From the NCBI RefSeq assembly GCF_026151205.1, contig NC_087081.1, positions 2,857,246 through 2,921,245 of the forward strand: a DNA stretch of 64,000 nt, in the 5' to 3' direction. Both the position numbers and the translations under genes were made by a program. This DNA is from Bolinopsis microptera (taxonomy: Eukaryota; Ctenophora; Tentaculata; Lobata; Bolinopsidae). Numbering within the stretch: the first letter of the stretch is position 1; each line of letters starts with the position of its first letter. Of this stretch, positions 21,609-33,926 are shown piece after piece. The notes beneath the pieces are model-generated. The model saw only the letters and a program-made list of their open reading frames with translations, had not been told where the DNA came from and ran no database searches.

Positions 21609-23646
21609 GTTATTTTTACCTGAGGAAAGTTAAGTCATGTTAGAAAATGCATACCCAAGTAAAAGCTCTTGTGCCACCTCTGGTAAAAGTACATGGAAGA
21701 CACACAGTCACTCAAAAATCAGTGGCTTTTAAATAGATACAGTCAGAATACAGATATGAATTACCTATGTATGGACAGAGCCTGATAACTTACTTTATAA
21801 TATCTATTTCAGGTATTGATTGACTGTATTGCTAATATGTAGATTTGTTTGACTTATATAAGGACAAGAAAAAAGAAAAGGAGAAATATTAGAAGAAGGT
21901 AGCAGGAACAAATAGAAGTGAATCAACCAGATTAATATAAATTCATTTTTAAATTGACCATTTATTAGACTTTCATTGTGATCACAAAGGACAAAATACC
22001 AAAGCTGTCATGACTTAATAGCAATAAAATGAGTTCACTGCAATTTAACTGTATACGAAAGTTACCAAAATATTGACAACGTAATTTTCCAATCTGTAAC
22101 AAATGAATCGTTGTATTGAAAATTGAGAGAAAGAAGAGAATTTCGGGTCAAATCTCAACCCTAAAGCCAGCAGTTTTTATATCATAGATTATAGATCATG
22201 ATCGGTGTCGCTAAAGATGACTAAAGATATCGTGAAAAGCTCAATTCGGCAAGTTTGTAGCACTTAAGTCACAAACAAATAGTTTCAAATTTCAAACGTC
22301 ACCTCCTGTGAAACTTAAATAGAGTCTTGGTGAAAATATGGAAAATTGTAATATAGCGCTCGATTTTGAGAACTGGTGAAAATATGCCATGTGCGCGGCT
22401 CATCTAAAATTTTAGATGTATTCGACAACTGCTTTTTGACTTTTGGATTAACGCATGTGTTTAATCATTATTAATTGTTATACATTTGATTATGATAAAT
22501 TACTTACACACGTTTTTTAGCACGGCAATGGTTTTGAAAAACGTTTAGTTTCGTAAATCAACAATTTAAACTTAAAGTTAAATTGGAATCTCGGGAAAAC
22601 AATATAAATGTAAAAATACGTCAGTAGCGTTCTTGAGCTTGTCATTCTCTAATTCAAAAGTATTCCAAGTGATTTGTAAAATGTATAAGTGCATATATTA
22701 ACTCTGAATACATTCCAAAATAATTTATCTCGATTTATGAAGTTTGAAAGAAGTTACTAATTTGGGGAATGTGCTTTTAATTTGGCGGAGATATAAACTG
22801 CGCATATAATATAATAGTATAATTAAATCTCTCACGGGAATTTTTTGCTTGCGATACGTTAGGGACTTTAAATTAAAAATGGTTTTTAAAATGATAAAAC
22901 CGAGTTTCTTTAGGTAAAATCGATTTTTGGGCCCAAAAACTTAAAACCATGTCCTTTAATTTTTATATTATATTATTAAGCAAGTTAATTTTGTTGTCAT
23001 TATATCGGCAAATTTTTCATGGAGATAATTTAATAACACAGCCACACATGATAGCATTAAAATTTAGCTATTCTTCCAGAATTTCCCGAGCCGTAAAAAT
23101 CCAGAAAATGGTAAAATGTAAAAATTTAAATTTTTTGCGCGCACTTCATTTTGGTATATAATTATATATTCAGATATTGAATTAGGTTCTAACCCGGACA
23201 CCGGTCACCGGAGCACTTGCCTCGGGTTATAATATTTCAAGAAGAAATCAGAGGCCGGAGCGCGCTTATACTTCGAAGAAATTTAAATTTAGACGAGTAT
23301 CTTCCCTCAAGGCCAATGGCCACGCCAAGCTTTGTGAGGTGTTACTGTTAGGGCTGGGATTAGGGTTTATTTAAAACCGTTTTGTACGCGGCTGCAAAAC
23401 CTTAAAAACCAAAGTCACGTGAAATTTTTGGCGAGCGAATTAGTAGAACTAGAATGTAGAAGCAGTGAGCTTGTCGTTCGGCATTATCGTCGGAACTGAG
23501 AACTATCATACCGGCCAATATTTCCTTAACCACTGCATTGCTCTTAAAGTAAAGTTTAACTAAGTAGTTAGTAGAGTCTATATAACCAAAGCCCTTGCAC
23601 TTGCAGAACACAGTAGCGTCCGTGAAACAAGCGCGTCACGTAGAAC
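21609..23646. other. Intergenic, no gene supported
   Basis: This very AT-rich stretch lies upstream of the tetraspan start codon and probably includes its promoter. No specific element could be assigned. Confidence 0.45.
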
Positions 23647-23729
23647 TTACCTGAGGACCCCAGGCTATTATGTTCATTAACATATAGATAAAGATTTGGC
23701 GGAATGACAGGCTGAGCGCGGCCCAGTAA
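23647..23729. repeat. TTACTGGG/CCCAGGTAA short repeat family, copy a
   Basis: This 83-bp copy starts TTACCTGAGGACCCCAGGC and ends GAATGACAGGCTGAGC, then GCGGCCCAGTAA. Its ends are imperfect inverted repeats (TTACCTG/CCCAGTAA). The same unit occurs at 45712, 46236, 46350 and 58443. Confidence 0.78.
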
Positions 23730-24223
23730 CGTAGAACGTGAAGACTAGACTCATGGTTATGTGAAACCACTGCACATTGGAGCATATCTCGAAGGGTTGG
23801 CATCGTCCAGACGTCAATCAACGACAACACTGCACACTGATATGAATAACAGCCGTTATTTCTACAAATGAGTCACCCTAAACTTAGAACTCTAAATCGA
23901 AACAGGCTCTTGAAAGTATGAAGTACTTGAGTTAAAGTATTCGTATTTTTTAAGAGACATTAAATTTGTCTCTATACTTTGTCATTTGTACTTATAAATA
24001 TTAAGGATCATAACATCATATTTCCAATTTCTCACTTCAATTTATAAATACAATGATTGTCAAAACTGTTATACTTCTACAGAAACAATACAAACGAATT
24101 TTTTGATCAAACAAATTTATTGAACAGAACACAAGATAGCAGTAGATATTATCAACAGTATCTTCCCAAAGATTAATCCCCTTTATCATTACACGACGAT
24201 AAAAGAGATCAACACTATAAATG
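23730..24223. other. Intergenic, nothing seen
   Basis: AT-rich sequence without a recognised gene or repeat. Confidence 0.4.
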
Positions 24224-24322
24224 TTGAACTTTAGTGCAGATTCGGTTTGGTCGCGCGGCTCCAGGTTTTACCTGTTAATTGTTTGGAGCCGCGCAACCAG
24301 ACTGCAAACCTGCTCCAGTTCA
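24224..24322. repeat. GC-rich inverted repeat (hairpin)
   Basis: The 15-bp core arms TGGTCGCGCGGCTCC (about 24248-24262) and GGAGCCGCGCAACCA (24285-24299) are separated by about 22 bp. Weaker complementarity extends out to TGAACT and AGTTCA, about 38 bp per arm. It stands out as a GC-rich island in AT-rich DNA. Confidence 0.65.
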
Positions 24323-25096
24323 GCACCGTAAATCTTCGTTTGACTTAACATGTTAGATGCTTTGATGTTTAGCACCAAATAAAAACCTTGTCATGATTCA
24401 TCAGTGTTGACAAAGAAACTGGTGGAAAATATTGCCGTGAAAAAAATAATGGAAAATATTATGAAAAACAATCAACTTCAACAATTAGTCATGCGAATTG
24501 GCTTCAGAATCAGATAGTACAAAACAAATAATTTTAAATACATGTAAAATCACTTCAATTACCTCGTTCACAAAAATTTGACACATTACAACATGCGAAA
24601 AAAATTGTACTTTCACTTTACAAAATCAAATAAATTTAGAAATGATTGTCTTATGCTTATGAGCGATGAATGATTTTAGAAATGAATGAAATAAGTTTCT
24701 TTTAGCCAGGAAACGTTACAAGAAAAGAAAATTCTTAAATTAACCAAACAACGGCACAGAGAAATAATTTATGTGAAAAAATTGGTACGGATAATCAAGT
24801 TCAAAAAATGAACAGCAAATAGATGATCATTGCAACAGATAATTTTGTTGAACTCCGTCCACAATCCCCAAATAAAGCAACCAAATAAATCAAAATATCA
24901 TCAACAAGCTATTATTCACCGCAATAAATCAAAAAGTAATTCATTGTTGTTGAAATTTCCTCTGCAATTTTCCCTGTTCACATCTGCTCACAACGCCACC
25001 ATTTGGTGGTTGTATACATATACCTATTCTGTTTATGTGGCGTTTATGAGCTGACCATCGCTTTAACTTCTATCATAAGTTCGTAAGTTAAAAACT
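24323..25096. other. 3' flank of the small membrane-protein gene
   Basis: AT-rich sequence; no gene or repeat recognised. It may include the 3' UTR of the gene ending at 25097. Confidence 0.4.
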
Positions 25097-28000
25097 TCAG
25101 CTGCCGATGTTGATTGCTTCAATAACTTGGTCCAGAGTGAGATACGCTCCCAAAGCAATAAATAGGCAAAGAAAACCAATACTCATTTCAACCTGAAAAT
25201 TAGCGGTTTTAGAAAAGTTTAAATAACTTTAAGAAAACAAAAAGTAATTTAATCCGAAAAAGTACGAAACAGAAAACGTAAAATAGGCTAATCAAATTGG
25301 AAAGGAAAAGTTAAATCTGCCTACCCTGCTCATGCAGAGTATGTCTAGAGGCTGCTCCAAGATAATATCTGGTAACCATTCAGAGGTGCTGAAATATCAA
25401 AATATTAGACGAAAATCAACTTAAAGTAAGTAACAATTATGTGACGGATATGATGATAATGGTAGAAAAATCAGGGTCACAAAGTCATGTGAATGAATAT
25501 TGTGGGCACTGGACCCATTATATAATTATCGATTAAGGACACGTTTTTTTTAAGTGTGGTGAGTTGCTGATTTCACCTTTTTCAAAGTAGAGTGCACAAA
25601 ATGAGGAAAAAGTCGCAATGCTTTTTAAAGTGCAAACATACATTTGTACATAGGATGAAGTGAAAATATTCAGCAGTTGTGATTTGAAAAAACGAAGTGC
25701 CAGGCTCAAGCAGAATATGACTTATGAGCAATTAAACTGAGTGCCAAAAATCAGCAAACCATTTTAACCCCTAATTGACTAATTCCATCGATTTTGCCAT
25801 ATTTTGCTCAAATATTGTTCACATAACACTAGTAGATTGGAGCGAGTAACTGTTTTCAGCATTTTAGTCATTATTAGCAATTCCAGTAAGTGACAGAATC
25901 CAGCAAAAAGTCATTTTTATATCTGAATACGACTACTCTATTGATGGTTCTTGTCAAAATATTAAAAAGATCAAGGCGTGACTGTGCTATTTTCTGGATA
26001 AGATAATGTTTGGTTGTGTCTTTAAACTTATTCTTACATGTCTATGTGCGAGCCATCAGCAAAAAGTCACACATGTATCAGCTTGAAATTTATCTTTTTT
26101 TAATTGATGAAATAAGTATCGAAATTTCAGTTCTCTTTTTCAGTCACCTTATTGACTTTTAGATTGAAGGTGCCATTAATCAGTTAAAAGACGGCTTGAA
26201 CTCTGTACTGCTTACACTCAATTATGTCCCGAGTGCCCAAATTCAGCATATCAGTCATATAGATAAATGATGTAAAAAGACAAAAATTGTCCATTTCTTG
26301 ATCCATGGGTGTACAAGTGTTAGTTTAAGCATCTATTTCGAAAAGTAATGTGTTCATAAAGGGGTCAAAAACAGTTAATAATATTAGAGTACCACTAATC
26401 AGCTGTAGTGACTGCTGCAGCCAGCGTGGGAATTACCAACTATTGGAAGTCAATATCAGCATTATCAATCATCTCAAACCACCAAATTGTTTATGTTGCA
26501 GATACGAATCTTAGTTTAGTTATATCCTGAAAATTTAAACAACAAATGTGTCCTGAAAATCAGTAAAAAGTGACTTATTTGACAGAAATAGTCATTCTTA
26601 CTGCTAAATGGCACTCCTTTTAGTTCAGAATATTGTTTGAGGGAGCGTTGTGCCTTTTTTGTTTAATGTGGCACAATTTTGTTGCACTGTGTGCCATTAT
26701 TCAGCTTAAAATGACTTATTTTTCTAGGCATATACCAATGGTAAATCACATAAAATTTGTGCTTTGTAAGCAGTGTTGTGATAACCTGCTATAACTAACT
26801 TAAAACTGGCACAATGAACTTCAAACATCAATAGTATGTCCCAAATTTCCATGATGAACATGATATTGTTGTCAGAAATCTACTTTATCGTGCCAATAAT
26901 CAGCAAAAAGTCATTTCTATGAAGATTTTAAGCTAAAAATATTATTTATAAAATGACTTTTTGCTGAATTAGAACACACAATATCGTTAGATTTTGTAAA
27001 GAATCATCTTAATGAACCTGCTTATGCTGTCAGACATCAATTGTATAGTGCCAATATTCAGCAAAGAGTCATTTCTTTCTAATTTTTAATCGTGATGAAT
27101 TTGACCTAAAAATGACTTTTTACTGAAAACTGACACACTCTTAAGTTGATTTTCGGACAGAATGCTGTTGAGCAGACTTAATCTCGACAGTATGATTGAA
27201 AAACGTTCTAATTTTTTGCTTTCTAGCTACTGCAATGTAAAAAAACTCAATTGTAATTTTGTGAGTGAATTTTTACTGAATACAGGCACACAATAGGTTT
27301 TTCCTAGGTTATATTATTACAGACCAACGTTTCTTGAAAGTTGTTACAGTTCATTCACAAGCTGATCGAAAGTATGGGCCTTGTACAACCCCTTCAACCA
27401 AACTAGAAATTTGACCAAACAAATGACTTTTTGCTTATTTTGAGCACAGTTCAAGTATTCCTACCCCAATCCAAATATTCTTTGAATAATTCTGAGACAT
27501 AATCTGAATTTTGAACAGAAAAGTCGCAAAATTCAGTTTTTTACGGGCGTTTTAAACATTATAGTCCAAAATGCTGAAAACTGGCACTACCTTGGTACTA
27601 TATTATGACATATTAACTAACTAATGGATTTTCCTTACAGGGGCAGTTAAGGGGAGATACACCAAAACCGTTTTTGCTCTGAACATCGATTTTATTTTAT
27701 ATTATTTTTAAATAGACAAAAAGAATAAGATCGTACACCTTCAAAAATTTAAAAAAATATTCCCTCATCGAGAAAAAAAATATTTTTCTTTTTCGAAAAT
27801 TTTTAAAATTTGGAGAAGTCTGTCACTGTAATACCGATAGTTCGGCCATTTAAAAAGTTTTTTTGACTGATTTTTTTACTGAACATTACTAACACTCCGT
27901 ACTAGAAGCCATTGAAAGGATTATATAATTGAACAATAAATGACCAAGTTACAGACCGAACAAGGTGAAAAAATAAAAATTGGGATTTTTGCCTACCACC

Positions 28001-29000
28001 AAAGTTGTACATTTCACCACCCGCCCAGGTCATCAGATATCGCTTCAAAAATTCTTGTGAGTGTAGTAGTGAGTGTAGGGACCCTTGTGTTCGAGCTAGA
28101 AAATTATTTAAGACAATTTGTCTTCTAAAAGCACCTATTTGGTACTAAAAGATTCGTCTTACCAAGCTGATTACGATCCTGTAAAAATTATTTCAAAAAA
28201 ACTGATACTTTTTGAGTTATAGGCATTTTAAGCCTTAAATCTGCCTTTTTTGCCCTTTTTTACGATGAATTTTACTAAGTCGTTTGAGGCCACATTGCAT
28301 AGCTTAAAACTCAAAATTGAGAGAAATCCGGTTCCAAAAAGCTTGCCATGATCATCAACTACACTCACAAGAATTTTTGAAGCGATATCTGATGACCTGG
28401 GCGGGTGGTGAAATGTACAACTTTGGTGATAGGCAAAAATCCCAATTTTTATTTTTTCACCTTGTTCGGTCTGTAACTTGGTCATTTATTGTTCAATTAT
28501 GTAATCCTTTCAATGGCTTCTAGTACGGAGTGTTAGTAATGTTCAGTAAAAAAATCAGCCAAAAAACTTTTTAAATGGCCGAACTATCGGTATTACAGTG
28601 ACAGACTTCTCCAAATTTTAAAAATTTTCGAAAAAGAAAAATATTTTTTTTCTCGATGAGGGAATATTTTTTTAAATTTTTGAAGGTGTACAATCTTATT
28701 CTTTTTGTCTATTTAAAAATAATATAAAATAAAATCGATGTTCGGAGCAAAAACGGTTTTGGTGTATCTCCCCTTAAGATTGAAGGCATTTCTGTGCAAC
28801 ACTTTCTAGTTACTAGTCATTTTACTTTCATTGTCAAAAGTGTCATGGCACTCAAAGTCATTTTCACCACACTTAAAAAAAACGTGTCCATAATTATCCA
28901 ATTAGTTAATCACTGACCTGTCCGCGCGTTTGTGAGTCCTGTGGACGGTGGTTTCCTCATCACTACTATAAACATGGGGGATTCTTCTTACTTCTGGCAT
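25097..29000 (-). CDS. Small membrane protein with C-terminal TM segment (three exons, 80 residues)
   Basis: Exons are 29000-28918, 25388-25325 and 25192-25097 (TGA 25097-25099), with phases 2 and 0 matching. The N-terminal half is hydrophilic (start MPEVRRIPHVY, an SSDEE acidic patch, a basic HRTHKR). A short amphipathic stretch (WLPDIILEQPLDILCM) follows, then one hydrophobic helix (SIGFLCLFIALGAYLTL) close to the C-terminus. This is the layout of a tail-anchored or single-pass small integral membrane protein. I do not recognise the family. Support is splice consensus, phase agreement and the clean TM helix. Intron 1 is almost wholly an inserted repetitive element. Confidence 0.68.
25537..28889. 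mobile_element. 3.35-kb TIR element with a dispersed CAGCAAAAAGTCAT-like motif array
   Basis: The terminal inverted repeats are identical over 26 bp: GGACACG, eight T, AAGTGTGGTGA. ATAATTATC occurs directly outside the right end (28890-28898) and 6 bp outside the left (25522-25530), a possible imperfect target duplication. The interior carries degenerate copies of GTGCCAATAATCAGC followed by AAAAAGTCATTTCT in both orientations, with roughly ten or more recognisable copies (for example 25901, 26053, 26556, 26894, 26953, 27050, 27113, 27423). There is no coding capacity. A piggyBac-like foldback is nested at 27651-28773. It begins 28 bp inside the host intron's donor. Confidence 0.68.
27651..28773. 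mobile_element. piggyBac-like foldback element, TTAA-flanked (1.1 kb)
   Basis: TTAA flanks both sides (27647-27650 and 28774-28777). The inverted arms are about 418 bp (27651-28068 and 28356-28773), opening GGGGAGATACACCAAAACCG, around a spacer of about 290 bp. Two small frames starting MTKLQTEQGEKI on opposite strands are the same arm sequence read twice, not genes. It shares internal sequence with the element at 899-1302. Confidence 0.88.
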
Positions 29001-29762
29001 GACTAGAGATCTAGAGGGGTGTAATAAATTAGTAATCAATCAATTGGGAGGTTGTTTGGTTGTATAATTCAAATGTAATAAATTATATGTATTTAGAACG
29101 ATAAAATTGTTATCTACAAATATCTTTAGTATCAGTATTAGTGTAAGCGTGCAAACGAAGATAACAAACGATAATGGCGGGAACACTCCCCAACACCCAA
29201 TCCCCCTTGACCCTTCCCCTGATAAGAATAACTATCAACTCAGCCAAACACGACAAACTGATTACTATCAATATTATATGGAAACATTTGAAACGGGTAA
29301 AACAAGTCCAAACACTGGCTCCATAACATAAAGACCTCGTTTTAATTGGTATAGAAAAGCTCTAATATGGTTACATAACACGATGTTACGACTCAGAGTG
29401 AGACACGGTGCTGTTAAAATGTTACCTACAACTCAATTTTAAAATAGGAATGGCTGATATGACCAATAATACTGATATAACCTTTCACCACGTACCGATA
29501 ACACGACGTGATCTAATAGGAACTGGAAATACCTGCTTTAACAGGCGATAAGTGCTCTTTTGGAGTGGGTGGCCGGTTTTTACGTGATAATCACGATGAA
29601 AGTTAAACTTTCAATTCTGGTCAGAGCTTCACGTTGCTTCCCTAACAATTCAATTCCCAGCGTACCTTCGACGGGCGGCAATGTTTAAATCGTCTGATAG
29701 AACAAGCAAGATAAGACCAATTTATTGACCAGAAAAAGGTCTGATAGTGCATTGGTTGTATC
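29001..29762. other. Upstream region of the small membrane-protein gene
   Basis: This probably includes its 5' UTR and promoter, but no core element could be picked. No other gene was seen. Confidence 0.4.
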
Positions 29763-29945
29763 GGGGTCGTTCACATTAAACGCAATTACTTTTTGGCCAA
29801 TTTTTAACCTAAACCCCCTCTCCCTTCCGTAATCAGTTTAACACTATTGTGTAAGAATTGTGTACGAATTACACTAGCGTTACCATTTAGAAACTCCTCC
29901 CTCCCCAGTCCCCCTCAGTGATTGTGTAATACCTTACGATCACAT
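29763..29945. mobile_element. Palindromic MITE, GGGGTCGTTCAC family, copy 6 (degenerate)
   Basis: The left end GGGGTCGTTCACATTA and internal CGTAATCAGTTTAACACTATTG and ACACTAGCGT match the family (key bases only). The right end is eroded, so the boundary is approximate. Confidence 0.65.
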
Positions 29946-32900
29946 ACAACAAACAATCACCGAATCAGTCTCCACTCTCCACACTACTCTACAATCTACA
30001 TCTTCACTACGAAACTTCTGCAGATATTTGCTCGCAATCAAATTACTTTGATCGGACTTTATGGGCCCTCATCAACGTGCTGCCCAAGCTTCTTCAGACC
30101 AACCAGCCAATTTCTAGTATTAAGTTGTACACGTGGTATAAGTTGTTTATAAATTACTAGTGTGGTATAACCTGATAGCTGAGGGGTTCCTAAAGTCAAA
30201 ACGAAACGAGAGCGACGGGGTTCGGGAAGTGAAAACAGAGAGAGGGACAAAACGATATTCTTTTTATCTAAAAGTAGCCGTTCTATTAGCAGAACAAAAG
30301 TATTGTTGGCTACCTTTGCATGGTGCAATAATCGCATGTTTTACCAAAAAAGTCTGCTCATAGTGTTCTGAATTATGGTCATTGGTCCAAATACCTAAAA
30401 CCAAGAATTACAAGAGTTATGCGAGGTATTCGGTGCCCAACAAGTTAAGAATTAACATAACAAGACAAGTCTCAAAACTGATAATGTCACCGCCAAGCCT
30501 TTTAAAAACGTAAAGCGTACTTGTAGGTGTCCTTGAAACAAATAATAGATACGATATGCGCCTATCCCGCGGAATTTGGCAACCCAAACTGGTAGAATTA
30601 TTGCCTACCGAGTCACCGACCGCGGTCCGGATCCATTGTAAAACAGCTCCAAATACCTAAACAGCGTCCAAATACCTAAACAATAACGTTAAAAATACGT
30701 GACCGACCCGGTTACCCGGTACTGTTGGAACAGTGTGCCCACTGTGTGTTGGTGCGGCACTGCTTACATGGCAAATCAAATTTACCAAATTAGCCAAGTT
30801 GCATCTTTGGTTCACATTGTAATATATATTTTGAGGTGTTACTGTTATCTGGTTATATATAAACCCTGGTGTCCTGTTTTACTCACTGCTCACAATATTT
30901 GTATATCAGGTGCGGATTGAAACGACAAAAAGCCAAAATAGAATCACCATTGGACGGAATTATAATGACATTCGAAAAGCTTGGTATTGAAAACAAAGGT
31001 AAAATCGAACAAGGTCAGAAACAAAGAGTTACAACTTACAAAACAACACCGAACTGTAGTTCAACAAGGGCAAGGCAAGGATAAAAACTGAACCAACGAT
31101 ATCCCCAAAATTAGCACCTGTCAAACAGGACACTATCGAACATGTACGTTTACATGGCAACGAGTTCAGTTCCCGAACCAACTCATTTCCGAGGAAGTGT
31201 AGGTTCACAATAAGTACCACTCTGTTCTGCAGCGCGCTTTCAACAGCTACCATGACAACATAGGTAGTATACTAGTATCATTAACTAAGATTCTCAATGG
31301 CAACGCCCGGGTAGCAGTAATAACTGATAGTAAATAACTCTGGTTGAATAGCTGATGTAGCGCCAAATAAAGACAAGTCAAAATAAAGTAAAAATCTGCT
31401 GGGCTAGCACATTCATAACAGTTCAAAAATTGGGTGTAATTTGTTCTGTTACACAGCTTTGTTTAAAATTATGACTACTCATGCACAGTACATAATATTC
31501 GTATAATTATATACATTAGTAGTAGTAGTTGTAGTAGTAGCATACATTAAGTCGCAATAATGTCAAAGAAAACAGCTAAAGACGAAAAGTAACACAAGTT
31601 ATCATCAAAAGAAATCAAAAGTTTCACATTACTAATGACTTATAATATTAAAAACTTACTACTAATAACTTACTACTACTAATGACACAATAGTAACGAC
31701 ACAATAGTAATGACTTATCACTAATGAGGTGTGGACTGTGGAGGAAAGAGCTGTGTAATACTACTGTCAGGTGATGTAACAGTTAAATGCAGCTGAGCAC
31801 CACACTTCTGAAACTTAAAAGAGTTGGGGGGTATAATAACTATAAGTACAGGATACAGGAGTCCAAACCACTATTCCAATTACAGTGAACCCGATGCGAT
31901 GGTCGATTAACGTATCAAGCGATGTTGGGAGTTTATAAGTGAACAGTGAAGGGGACAATATCATACTAATAGTTTATAAATAAACTAACGGTAATACAGC
32001 TAATAATACAGCTGAAAGTGAACGTCAGACAATGATATATATGACACGCTGTATATGACACGAGCGTCAGAAACCGGAAAAAAGTAACAACACCATACAG
32101 GGGCAGTACACGGTGACCTCAACTTTAGGATTAAATTAGATTAACCAGACAAATGCAAAATCGAAAACAAGTTAAACCTTAAAAGTAAGGGCTTCAACGT
32201 GACAAAGTGAAGGTATTATAAGAGAACTTCAAACTTAACGAAGACTTGGTGATGCAACATCGTAACCTAACACCACAGAAATGCCTAAACGATCAGGCTC
32301 GGGATATTATGTCAATTAAAAGGATAATCAAAACCACTAAATTCTAGACGATTCTAGAATCTCGCTAAATTCTAGACGATTCTAGAATCTCTAAAAGGAC
32401 ATCATCAGATCGATCGGCTATATATATATAGATTCGAAATATATTTCTGATTTGAGAAGTGTAAACAACAATAACTCTCCTAAGATCAGAACAAAGGAGA
32501 AATTTAAAATTAGAATAAAAATCCGCATTGAACCGAGACACCACTAAACGTAACACTATGTCTGATACATAACATAATATGTACACGGATTACAATATGG
32601 CAAGGGAAGTTTCTAGGGTAGTGGCACTATCTCTTCTATAAGCGAAGTGGTAGTTCTACTTCCCGCCCACTAGTTGCCTAGCAACTCACATATCAGGTTG
32701 TCTCTCGTGAAGTTTAACAGCTGCACTGTTCTGTGAGGAATTTTAATTTCATGTTGAATTTCTCTCAGATGGTGCAAAATCGTGGGATTTTCAGGAAGTG
32801 AAAAGTGGTGTATCTAAATTTGTCGAGGAAAGTTTGCCGTGAGTCGAGAAATAGATGATTCGTATGAATATACCAAGCTCAAGAATATATATCTGCTAAG

Positions 32901-33926
32901 ATGTATACTACTAAACTAAAGACTGCAGTGACCAGCTGCTTTCATTGTTGTACTGTACGAAACTGTAACCTTAAACTTCTCATGGGAAAAATAAAACCTA
33001 CAGTCAGTTCTAGAAAGTAAGGGGTAAGTAAATCAAGATAAACATAAAGAAGCAAAACATAAATAATATGAAACTTAATTGAGGGTTAAATGAGGAGGGG
33101 TACCTGTTGAAAGTTCAGGAAACTTCCTAGGATACCCCTTTAGTGCATACTGTAAACATGGTACTAACTACTATTACTATTACTATTATTATAAAGAAAC
33201 TAGCAAAACATAAAGAAGCTAGTAAACACACAAGAAGAAAGCAGACACCATAAAATATATGTCAGCAATCTGGCAGTGAAAACAAATTTATAAAGTACCC
33301 AACGAACTGGGCTATAATATAATTATCTAGCAACACCATCTCGAATTACACGTGGGAAAGTGAACGAAGCCTGAAAGTAACGAACACCTTGATTAATAAC
33401 ATGGACTACTGTATAACACTCCTTATCATGGCCTGAGCCTGGGAATATGATAACAGGGCAACTTTTAGGAATTATTAACTGGATTTTAAAAGCCAGAGAG
33501 AGCTGAAGTTCTTTACTTCACCACCTCTAGCAGTCTGAATCAGTCGACAGAAAAGGAGTGGAAATGCTACGCCACTGAATCGACGCCTCAAGTTTAACTT
33601 CACTTTGATTTATTTTCACATTATGATGCAAAAACAATTAAGGCTTAGTATGACAGTATTGGTTTTAAGGTTATACAACTAAAGTCATCACTTAAAAATA
33701 CACAATACACTTAACCTTAAATTGGAGACAATTTACTAGCTGAACGAGCTCTGACTTCTGAGAAGCTGTGATTATTATCTACATTACAATAAATAAAGAT
33801 AGATACAAAATACAATTTAACGGTTGAACAATAATATTGAATTAATTTCGCAACAATGTAGTGACAGTGTGTAGAATTTCGACATTTTCATAATCTAGAC
33901 ATAATAACGCTTTGAGCAAGCTAAAG
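29946..33926. other. 4 kb without a supportable gene
   Basis: Short frames (for example plus 29922-30152, plus 30699-30920, minus 30059-30337) show no domain and no exon-like splice context. The region includes a GTAGTAGTAGTTGTAG-type simple repeat near 31522 and a 29-bp direct duplication at 32338-32393 containing TTCTAGAA. Confidence 0.45.

Noticed and set aside
27940-28485. Two small frames with the same N-terminal sequence on opposite strands
   Set aside because: They are the two arms of an inverted repeat, not paralogous genes.
30699-30920. Cys-rich 73-codon plus frame
   Set aside because: No signal, domain or splice sites, and the flanks have the same composition.
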